NCBI GenBank assembly: GCA_913053875.1
Contig: CAJXGN010000006.1
Span: forward strand, 124,001-188,000
Direction of reading: 5' to 3'
Source of the DNA: an uncultured Agromyces sp.
GTDB taxonomy: Bacteria > Actinomycetota > Actinomycetes > Actinomycetales > Microbacteriaceae
Length of the DNA: 64,000 bases
Shown: in pieces, positions 20,267-26,792 of the stretch
How the letters are laid out: each line of letters opens with the position of its first letter
How positions within the stretch are numbered: the stretch's first letter is position 1
Position numbers and translations under genes: made by a program
The notes under the pieces: generated by a model
Told to the model about the DNA's origin: nothing
Databases searched by the model: none
The model's input: only the letters and a program-made list of their open reading frames with translations

Positions 20267-21520
20267 GTGTCTGCAACCCCCGATGCGCATGCCGACCTGC
20301 CTCGAGCGGCGGAGCCCAAGCGGCCGTTGCGCGTCCTGATCGGGGCCGACACCTTCGCACCGGACGTGAACGGTGCCGCCAGGTTCGCCGAGCGACTCGC
20401 CGCGGGGCTCGTGGAGCGCGGTCACGAGGTGCATGTCGTCGCCCCCTCGCCCAGTCGTCGGAGCGGCACGTGGACCGAGGTGCACGAGGGGCAGCAGATC
20501 ACCGCGCACCGCCTGCACAGCTGGCGCTGGTATCCCCACGACTGGCTCCGCTTCGCGCTGCCCTGGCGCATCCGCCGCAACTCGGCCCGCATCCTCGACG
20601 AGGTGCAGCCCGACGTGGTGCACTTCCAGTCGCACATCGTCGTGGGGCGCGGTCTCGCGGTCGAGGCGCAGGCCCGCGGCATCCGCATCATCGGCACCAA
20701 TCACTTCATGCCCGAGAACATGCTCGAGTTCACGCTCATTCCGAAGGCGTGGCAGGAGTGGGCGGTCGGTCTCGCGTGGAAGGCCGCACGCCGCACCTTC
20801 GGGCGCGCCGAGGCGGTGACGACCCCGACCCGCCGTGCCGCCGAGTTCCTCGAGAAGTACACGGGCCTCGAGGGCGTGCACGCGATCTCGTGCGGCGTCG
20901 ACGCCGGCCGGTACTCGCCAGACTGGGAGCCGCGCACCGAGAACCGCATCGTGTTCGTCGGCCGGGTCACGGGCGAGAAGCAGATCGACGTGCTGCTGCG
21001 TGCCGCGACGCTGCTGCCGCCAGAGCTCGACGCGAAGGTCGAGATCGTCGGCGGCGGCGACCAGAAGCGCAACCTCGAGCACCTCGCCGTCGAGCTCGGC
21101 ATCGCCGATCGCGTGACCTTCACCGGCTACGTGACCGACGAGCAGCTGCGCGACGTGTACCACCGGGCATCCGTGCTCGCCATGCCCTCCATCGCCGAGC
21201 TGCAGTCGATCGTGACGATGGAGGCGATGGCGTCGGCGCTGCCCGTCGTGGCCGCGAACGCGATGGCCCTGCCGCACCTCGTGCACGACGGCGAGAACGG
21301 CTATCTCTTCGAGCCGGGCAGCCCGGAGGACCTCGCGGCGAAGCTCCGGATGGTGCTCGAGGCCGACCCCGAGCGCTACGCCGAGTTCAAGCGCGAGTCG
21401 CTGCGGCTCATCGCCGCGCACGACATCCAGCGCACGCTGACGACGTTCGAGAGCCTGTATCGTGGTGAGCCGGTGACCGACCCGGTCACCGACGGTGCGT
21501 CGGCTGCTCGGTCCGAGTGA
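20267..21520 (+). CDS. GT4-family glycosyltransferase
   Basis: 417-aa GT-B fold enzyme. The N-terminal acceptor domain begins LIGADTFAPDVNGAARFAERLA; the C-terminal nucleotide-sugar domain has IVFVGRVTGEKQIDVLL, VEIVGGGDQKRNLEHL and the SIAELQSIVTMEAMASALP block with the E-x7-E signature. The closest recognisable group is the PimB/MgtA-like mannosyltransferases of actinobacterial lipids, but the substrate is not readable. GTG 20267 is preferred (AGGA 10 nt upstream). The C-terminal ~20 residues are Thr/Asp-rich. Confidence 0.87.
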   Translation: MSATPDAHADLPRAAEPKRPLRVLIGADTFAPDVNGAARFAERLAAGLVERGHEVHVVAPSPSRRSGTWTEVHEGQQITAHRLHSWRWYPHDWLRFALPWRIRRNSARILDEVQPDVVHFQSHIVVGRGLAVEAQARGIRIIGTNHFMPENMLEFTLIPKAWQEWAVGLAWKAARRTFGRAEAVTTPTRRAAEFLEKYTGLEGVHAISCGVDAGRYSPDWEPRTENRIVFVGRVTGEKQIDVLLRAATLLPPELDAKVEIVGGGDQKRNLEHLAVELGIADRVTFTGYVTDEQLRDVYHRASVLAMPSIAELQSIVTMEAMASALPVVAANAMALPHLVHDGENGYLFEPGSPEDLAAKLRMVLEADPERYAEFKRESLRLIAAHDIQRTLTTFESLYRGEPVTDPVTDGASAARSE

Positions 21521-21530
21521 CCGAGCGCGC

Positions 21531-21604
21531 GGGGCGGTAGCTCAGCCGGTTAGAGCAGTGGACTCATAATCCATCGGTCACGGGTTCAAGTCCCGTCCGC
21601 CCTA
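21531..21604 (+). tRNA. tRNA with CAT anticodon (Met or Ile2)
   Basis: Acceptor GGGGCGG/CCGCCCT (first pair G-U), D-arm AGCTCAGCCGGTTAGAGC, anticodon stem-loop TGGACTCATAATCCA with CAT at 21565-21567, T-arm ACGGG-TTCAAGT-CCCGT, discriminator A. CCA is not encoded. CAT reads AUG, or AUA after lysidine modification; the sequence alone does not settle which. It is not the initiator, which has an unpaired 1:72 and GGG/CCC anticodon-stem pairs. Confidence 0.93.
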
Positions 21605-22479
21605 CGGTCTCCGCCGAGCACGGCGTCGAGCGTCGGGTGCAGGTGGCGGGTGACGATCACGGATGCCGCGTGCCGTGCGCCTGTCTCGAGCGCGGCGTCG
21701 ACCCCGGCGCCGTCGAGCACCGCGTGCAGTACGCCCGACATGAACGCGTCGCCCGCGCCGTTCGCGTCGACCACGTCGACCGGCACCGCGTCGACGCGGT
21801 GCTCGCGGAGCACGGAGCCGTCGGACGAGATCGCGATCGCACCCTCGGCGCCGAGCGTGCAGACCGCCAGGCGCGCGCCGTCGGCGACCACCCGCCGCAG
21901 GAACGGCATCGGCTCGCCGATGCGATCGGCGTTCAGGAACACGACGTCCGCGGCCTCGAGGAACGGGCGGTGGAACTCGCTCGCGCCGTCGTAGTCGTGC
22001 AGGTCGGTCCAGATCGGGCGCCCGGTCGCGCAGGCCGCGGGGAGCAGACGGCGCGAGCGCTCCGACAGGTCGAGCACGATGACCGAGGCATCCGCCATCG
22101 CCGCCGTCAGGCGCCCGTCCTGCGGCGACGGCCGATCGTCGGGCGTGGAGAGGTAGATCGAGACCCGCTCGCCCGCGGGCGTCATCAGGTTCAGGTGGCG
22201 TTCGGTCCGCACGCCGTCGACGACGTCGAGGTCGAGCCCGGACGCGCTCGCGAGCACGTCCCGGAGGTGCGCCCCGTCGGCATCGCCCCCGAGCAGCGTG
22301 AACAACGAGACCGGGCGGCCGAGCGCCGCGAGGCCGAGCGCCTTGCCGGCCGACGTACCGCCGACCGTCTCGTGGTCGCCGAGCGCGAACTGCATGTGCG
22401 GCACCGGCTCGGGCAGGTGGTCGACCTCCACGATCCGGTTCCACGACACGGGCCCCGAGATCACGACCCTGCTGCTCAC
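21586..22479 (-). CDS. PfkB-family carbohydrate kinase
   Basis: 297-aa ribokinase-fold sugar or nucleoside kinase. It has GGTSAGKALGLAALGRPV near residue 40 and signature 2 with the catalytic Asp, VVDANGAGDAFMSGVL near 240. The substrate cannot be assigned. The GTG start at 22479 has GGGAG 7 nt upstream. The stop codon and the last ~6 codons lie within the 3' half of the tRNA(CAT) gene on the other strand. Confidence 0.87.
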   Translation of the reverse strand: MSSRVVISGPVSWNRIVEVDHLPEPVPHMQFALGDHETVGGTSAGKALGLAALGRPVSLFTLLGGDADGAHLRDVLASASGLDLDVVDGVRTERHLNLMTPAGERVSIYLSTPDDRPSPQDGRLTAAMADASVIVLDLSERSRRLLPAACATGRPIWTDLHDYDGASEFHRPFLEAADVVFLNADRIGEPMPFLRRVVADGARLAVCTLGAEGAIAISSDGSVLREHRVDAVPVDVVDANGAGDAFMSGVLHAVLDGAGVDAALETGARHAASVIVTRHLHPTLDAVLGGDRRADGT

Positions 22480-22561
22480 GTGCGCTCCCGTCTCGCCGCG
22501 CCGACGCGCGGCATCCGCTCAATCCTGCCAGCCGCGGTTCATCCGGTGCGCCGAAGCCCAG

Positions 22562-22567
22562 TAGCGT
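22562..22567 (+). promoter_or_regulatory. -10 box of the hydratase-fold gene (leaderless)
   Basis: TAGCGT, 7 nt before ATG 22575. Confidence 0.5.
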
Positions 22568-22574
22568 AGAGCCG

Positions 22575-23717
22575 ATGTCTACGCCTGTCAGCGCCGTGGT
22601 CCACGGATCCCTCGGCCACCTCAGCCTCGACCGACCGGACTCGATCAACGCGATCGACCTCGCCATGATGCAGGCGCTCACGGAGACGCTCGACGAATGG
22701 GAGCACGACGACGCCGTCACGGCGGTGCTCCTCGACGGCGTCGGCGACTACGGCTTCTGCGCGGGCGGCGACTTCCGCGAGATCCTCCAGCGTGCCGCCG
22801 AGGGCATGACGATCGGGTCGGTGTTCTTCCGCAACGAGTACCGGGTCATCGCGAAGCTCGCCGAGTACTCGAAGCCGGTCGTATCGATCATGCACGGCAT
22901 GACGATGGGCGGTGGCATCTCCCTCGGGGGCCACGTCTCCACGCGCGTGGTCACCGATCGCGCGAAGCTCGGCCAGCCCGAGACGGGGTACGGCTTCGTG
23001 CCCGACGGCGGCGCGACCTGGCGGCTCGCGCGCACGCCGGGCGAGATCGGCACGTACCTCGCGCTCAACTCGGTCGACCTGACCCCCGCCGACGCGATCG
23101 CGCTCGGGTTCGCCGACCACCTGGTGCCCACCGAGCGGGTGGGCGACCTGGTCGAGGCCCTGTCGGATGCTTCGGGTGGCACGCCCGAGTCGATCGTCGC
23201 AGGGTTCACGGTGGACGCCGGCCCGTCGCCCGTGCTCGCGCGGCAGGACTGGGTGGACGCCTGCTATTCGGCCGACACGGTCGAGCAGATCCTGGAGCGC
23301 CTGTGGTCGTTCTCGAACGGTCGCACGGTGGAGGGCGTGAGCGCCGAGACCTCGAACGACCCCGACGCCGCGGCATCCGCCGGGGAGGCGGCGGAGACGC
23401 TGCTGAAGCTCTCGCCGACGGCGCTGGTCGCGACGCTGCGCTCGGTGCGTGCGGCCCGCGACGGCGAGACGCTGCGCGAGGCGCTCGAGCGAGAGCTGCG
23501 CCTCGCCCGCTGGTTCACCACCCAGCCCGACCTGTTCACGGGCGTGCAGGCGCTCGTCGCGCAGAACACCGAGACGCTCCACCAGGACGTCGTGCCCGAC
23601 TGGCAGCCCGCCGACCTCTCGCACGTCGACCTCACCGACATCGCCGCCGCCATGGAGACCCCGCTTCGCCACAGCGTCTTCGACCGCGGCCTCGCGATTC
23701 CCGAGGACGAGTCGTAG
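22575..23717 (+). CDS. Enoyl-CoA hydratase/isomerase family protein (HIBYL-CoA hydrolase-like)
   Basis: 380-aa crotonase-fold protein. The length and the motifs YGFCAGGDFREI, MHGMTMGGGISLGGHV and GQPETGYGFVPDGGATWRL (catalytic-region Glu and Asp) fit the 3-hydroxyisobutyryl-CoA hydrolase subgroup of valine degradation better than a classic ~260-aa enoyl-CoA hydratase. The C-terminal ~130 residues form the extra helical region of that group. Cytoplasmic. No other valine-catabolism gene is nearby. Confidence 0.85.
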   Translation: MSTPVSAVVHGSLGHLSLDRPDSINAIDLAMMQALTETLDEWEHDDAVTAVLLDGVGDYGFCAGGDFREILQRAAEGMTIGSVFFRNEYRVIAKLAEYSKPVVSIMHGMTMGGGISLGGHVSTRVVTDRAKLGQPETGYGFVPDGGATWRLARTPGEIGTYLALNSVDLTPADAIALGFADHLVPTERVGDLVEALSDASGGTPESIVAGFTVDAGPSPVLARQDWVDACYSADTVEQILERLWSFSNGRTVEGVSAETSNDPDAAASAGEAAETLLKLSPTALVATLRSVRAARDGETLREALERELRLARWFTTQPDLFTGVQALVAQNTETLHQDVVPDWQPADLSHVDLTDIAAAMETPLRHSVFDRGLAIPEDES

Positions 23718-23725
23718 CGGTCGCC

Positions 23726-24196
23726 ATGCGTGCCGACGAGTACGTGGCGGGCCTCCGCGCGGCTGTCGGCCACGCGCCGCTCTGGCTGCTGAGCGTCACC
23801 GGCGTCGTCGTCGACGCGGATGCCGTGCGCACGCTGCTCGTCCGCCGCCCGGAGACCGGCCTCTGGGCGCCCGTCGCGACCGTGCTCGGCCCGCGGGAGG
23901 AGCCGGCACCGGCCATCGGGGCCGCGGTCCTGCGCGACACCGGCGTGCGCACCACCGCCGACCACCTCGCGTGGGTGCACGTCACCCGCCCGCTCCAGTA
24001 CGCGAACGGCGACCGCGCACAGTACCTCAACCTCGTCTTCCGCCTGCGGGCGGCACGGGCGACGGATGCTTCCGAGCCCGCCTCCGCCCGCTGGTTCCCG
24101 CTCGACGGGCTGCCGCCCGACCTCGGCGCCGACCATCGTGAGCGCATCGACGCGGCGCTCGCCCCCGATGCCGCGACGCGCCTCGCCTGGACTTAG
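23726..24196 (+). CDS. Nudix-fold protein with a degenerate Nudix box
   Basis: 156-aa protein resembling Nudix hydrolases in overall pattern (LLSVTGVVVDADAVRTLLVRRPETGLWAPV ... ARWFPLDGLPPDL). The box region reads GPREEPAPAIGAAVLRDTGV: where Nudix enzymes have R-E-x2-E-E-x-G it has A-A-V-L-R-D-T-G, so the metal-binding glutamates are missing. It is likely inactive as a pyrophosphohydrolase or a binding/regulatory protein. It starts 8 nt after the hydratase-fold gene, with GNAT 1 nt after its stop. Confidence 0.78.
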   Translation: MRADEYVAGLRAAVGHAPLWLLSVTGVVVDADAVRTLLVRRPETGLWAPVATVLGPREEPAPAIGAAVLRDTGVRTTADHLAWVHVTRPLQYANGDRAQYLNLVFRLRAARATDASEPASARWFPLDGLPPDLGADHRERIDAALAPDAATRLAWT

Positions 24197-24197
24197 C

Positions 24198-24620
24198 ATG
24201 AACGCCATGGATGCCGCCGCCTACGAGGTCGTCGCCGAGACGCCGAGCGTGGAGACCTATCGCGAGCTGCGCGTCGTCGCGGGCCTCAGCCCGAAGTCCG
24301 AGCAGGCGGCGCGCATCGCGCTGCCGAACTCGTGGGCGTCGGTCGTCGTGCGGCACGACGGCGAGCCCGTCGGCATGGGACGCGTGATCGGCGACGGCGG
24401 CTGCCACTTCCAGGTCGTCGACATCTGCGTGCGGCCCGAGCACCAGGGCCGTGGGCTCGGCAAGCGCATCATGGCGGCGCTCGTCGCCGACCTCGAGGCG
24501 CGCGTCCCCGAGGGCGGGTACGTGTCGCTCATCGCCGACGGTGATGCGAAGCACCTGTACGCGCAGTTCGGGTTCGCGGAGACCGCGCCGGCGTCGGTCG
24601 GCATGGCCCGCCGGTTCTGA
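24198..24620 (+). CDS. GNAT-family N-acetyltransferase
   Basis: 140-aa acetyltransferase: acetyl-CoA motif A is VRPEHQGRGLGKRIMAAL near residues 78-95, followed by VSLIADGDAKHLYAQFGF (motif B). The substrate is unknown. It begins at ATG 24198 next to the stop of the Nudix-like gene; a second in-frame ATG at 24207 is an alternative. Confidence 0.85.
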   Translation: MNAMDAAAYEVVAETPSVETYRELRVVAGLSPKSEQAARIALPNSWASVVVRHDGEPVGMGRVIGDGGCHFQVVDICVRPEHQGRGLGKRIMAALVADLEARVPEGGYVSLIADGDAKHLYAQFGFAETAPASVGMARRF

Positions 24621-24676
24621 CCGGCCCGGCGGCATCCGCCGTGCCCGATCGCGCAACAGCAGGCTCGCGGCATCGG

Positions 24677-24682
24677 TAGCGT
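24677..24682 (+). promoter_or_regulatory. -10 box before the mini-ORF/cation exchanger (leaderless)
   Basis: TAGCGT, 6 nt before the ATG of the 12-aa mini-ORF. Confidence 0.5.
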
Positions 24683-24688
24683 GGAGTC

Positions 24689-24727
24689 ATGGACCTGCAC
24701 GCGCACATCGCCATCCGTGATTCCTAG
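24689..24727 (+). CDS. 12-aa upstream mini-ORF, MDLHAHIAIRDS
   Basis: ATG to TAG, 13 codons, spaced exactly as a leaderless start behind TAGCGT. Its stop is 6 nt before the GTG of the cation exchanger, which lacks its own ribosome-binding site. This suggests translational coupling, or a leader peptide that senses something; HxH and Ile/Arg/Asp give no obvious amino-acid signal. The call is inferred from position only. Confidence 0.45.
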   Translation: MDLHAHIAIRDS

Positions 24728-24733
24728 GTCGGC

Positions 24734-25753
24734 GTGACCGGAACCTGGCCGCTCTGGGCGAGCCTCGTCGGGCTCGTCGCATCCGGTGCGATCATCGTGT
24801 CGGCCGGCTGGAAGCTGACCCGCACCGCCGACCAGCTCGCGGTGCGCACCGGCATGGGGCAGGCGCTGGCCGGTGCGCTGTTCCTGGGTGCGGTGACGTC
24901 ACTGCCGGGCATCATCACGACGATCACCGGCGCGACGGCGGGGGACGCCGGATTCGCGCTCGCGAACCCGGTCGGCGGCATCGCGGTGCAGACCGTCTGG
25001 CTCGCGGTCGCCGACCTCGTCTACCGACGTGCCAACCTCGAGCACTCGGCGGCATCGCTCGAGAACCTGCTCCAGTCGCTCGTGCTGGCCGCGATCCTCG
25101 CCGTGCCGGTAGCCGCCTACGCGACGCCCGAGCTCGCGATCGGCTGGATCCACCCCGCGACCCTGGCGATACCGGTGCTGTACGGCTACGGCCTGTACCT
25201 CACGAACCGCATGCGTGCCGAGCCCATGTGGGAGCCGGTCGAGACTCCCGAGACGCAGCGCGAGTCGGAGGACGACGACGACGAGCGCGTTCCGACAAAG
25301 GTGCTCTGGCGCCGGCTGGTCGTGCTCGCCGGCATCGTGGGCGTCACGGGCTGGGTCATCGGCCAGTCGGGCCTCGGGCTCATCGCCGCCACCGGGTGGC
25401 CGAGCAGCGTCACCGGCTTCACCGTGACGACGGCGATCACCTCGCTGCCCGAGCTCGTCACCCTCATCGCCGCGGTGCGGATGGGCGCGCTCACGCTCGG
25501 CGTCGGGAACATCATCGGCGGCAACCTGTTCGACAGCCTGATGATCCCGGTCGCAGACGCTGCCTACACCGACGGCACGATCTACGAGGCGGCCGGGCCG
25601 TCGAGCCTCGTGCTGCTCGGCGGCACGGCGCTCATGACCGCGGTGCTCGCGGCCGGCCTGCTCGTGCGCGAGCGGAAGGGCATCGGGTTCGAGGGGCTGG
25701 CCATCCCCGCCGTGTACGGGCTCACCGTCGCGGGGGCGATCGCGGCGAGCTGA
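24734..25753 (+). CDS. Sodium/calcium exchanger (CaCA) family protein
   Basis: 339-aa membrane antiporter with two alpha-repeats. The first includes GAVTSLPGIITTITG; the second includes TAITSLPELVTLIAAVRMGA and GVGNIIGGNLFDSLMIP, the typical CaCA G-N-x2-G-x-N-x-F-D pattern. Between them is an acidic loop (EDDDDERVP). It probably exchanges Ca2+ or another cation for Na+/H+. The GTG at 24734 follows a 12-aa mini-ORF and has no Shine-Dalgarno. Confidence 0.85.
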   Translation: MTGTWPLWASLVGLVASGAIIVSAGWKLTRTADQLAVRTGMGQALAGALFLGAVTSLPGIITTITGATAGDAGFALANPVGGIAVQTVWLAVADLVYRRANLEHSAASLENLLQSLVLAAILAVPVAAYATPELAIGWIHPATLAIPVLYGYGLYLTNRMRAEPMWEPVETPETQRESEDDDDERVPTKVLWRRLVVLAGIVGVTGWVIGQSGLGLIAATGWPSSVTGFTVTTAITSLPELVTLIAAVRMGALTLGVGNIIGGNLFDSLMIPVADAAYTDGTIYEAAGPSSLVLLGGTALMTAVLAAGLLVRERKGIGFEGLAIPAVYGLTVAGAIAAS

Positions 25754-25761
25754 CGCCGCGG

Positions 25762-25767
25762 TAGGGT
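25762..25767 (+). promoter_or_regulatory. -10 box of the 43-aa membrane protein (leaderless)
   Basis: TAGGGT, 6 nt before ATG 25774. Confidence 0.5.
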
Positions 25768-25773
25768 CGCTGC

Positions 25774-25905
25774 ATGCTCGACATCTCCACCCCGACGGGC
25801 GTCGCGTTCGCGCTGCTCGTGGTCGCCTCGCTCGTCACGACGCTGGTGCTCGCGGTGGTGCGCCTCGTGCGAATGCGGCACGATGACGATGACGACGACG
25901 AGTGA
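25774..25905 (+). CDS. 43-aa single-pass membrane protein with acidic tail
   Basis: MLDISTPTGVAFALLVVASL starts a single hydrophobic helix, followed by RLVRMRH and the tail DDDDDDE. No family is recognised. A leaderless promoter spacing and clear membrane-protein composition support expression. Its stop is directly adjacent to the stop of the convergent nuclease-like gene (25906), with no gap. Confidence 0.6.
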   Translation: MLDISTPTGVAFALLVVASLVTTLVLAVVRLVRMRHDDDDDDE

Positions 25906-26670
25906 TCAGGTCGCCACGGCCTCCTGCGGCACGCGCAGCGCATCGACCGCCGCGTCGCCGCGGATCTCGCGCATCAGCCGCACGACCTCGTCGACCGCCT
26001 CCTCGGTCAGGCTCGCGCACGCGACCGAGTAGGGCCCGAGCGGCTCGAGCCCGCGGGCGCGGATGCGGATGACCTCCCAGCCGACCTCGTTCAGCGCGGC
26101 GTCCTTCTCCTGGTCGGAGCCCTCCTTGAGGCCCCGGTGGGCACGCCCGCCGCGACCCGGGTCGTCGTACTCGACCGCGATGCGCAGCTGTGGCACGAGG
26201 ATGTCGGGCCACACCTCCTGCTTGCCGTAGAACATGCGCGCGGTGCGCACGGCGTTCACCTTGTGGTGCAGGCGGATGCGACGGGCGAGCATGATCTTCA
26301 GCCGCTGCTCGGTCGCGGAGGTGCGCGTGCGCAGGCCGGGCTTCATGAACGCCAGCCCGGCCTCGCGGCCGGCCGCGCCGGGGGAGGCCGCGTTGCGGAT
26401 GCACTTGGCGCAGCTCGGTCCCGTGAGCACGGAACGCACCGACGCACGGTAGCGGTCGTGGCCACGGGCGCAGCGCCACTCGTACTCGGCGCCCACGCGC
26501 GTCTCGACGGCGACCGCGCGCCGGTCGGGCGGCGCGGCCTTCGCGATGAGCTCCCTGCGCGACCGGTGCGTCTCGTCGAGCAGCATGCACAGCGGGCACG
26601 GGCGCGACAGCGACACCACGCCCTCGCCGCGCGGCGACCCGTGCCCGCAGCCGAAGCGCACCGCGGTCAT
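25906..26670 (-). CDS. Zinc-ribbon protein with PD-(D/E)XK nuclease-like C-terminus
   Basis: 254 aa. N-terminus: GCGHG and CPLC, then a treble-clef-type repeat WRCARGHDRYRASVRSVLTG followed by CAKC, which resembles the DUF4379-type C-x2-GH...C-x2-C ribbons. C-terminus: KQEVWPDILVPQLRIAVEYD and QEKDAALNEVGWEVIRIR, the D...E-x-D and R-x-R layout of Vsr/DUF559-like nucleases. Possible DNA-repair or defence nuclease; unproven. ATG at 26670 has AGGAG 8 nt upstream. Confidence 0.7.
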   Translation of the reverse strand: MTAVRFGCGHGSPRGEGVVSLSRPCPLCMLLDETHRSRRELIAKAAPPDRRAVAVETRVGAEYEWRCARGHDRYRASVRSVLTGPSCAKCIRNAASPGAAGREAGLAFMKPGLRTRTSATEQRLKIMLARRIRLHHKVNAVRTARMFYGKQEVWPDILVPQLRIAVEYDDPGRGGRAHRGLKEGSDQEKDAALNEVGWEVIRIRARGLEPLGPYSVACASLTEEAVDEVVRLMREIRGDAAVDALRVPQEAVAT

Positions 26671-26780
26671 CGAGCGGCTCCTGGGCCGGTGAGCGCGTAC
26701 GGATGGGGCCGCGTCGTCGTCATGCATCGGATGCTGCCAGCATCCGCCGACACCCGTCGGGCCGCCGCCCGTCGGCAGGC

Positions 26781-26786
26781 CAGAAT
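26781..26786 (+). promoter_or_regulatory. -10 box of the PolA-like gene (leaderless)
   Basis: CAGAAT, 6 nt before GTG 26793. Confidence 0.45.
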
Positions 26787-26792
26787 GGAACG

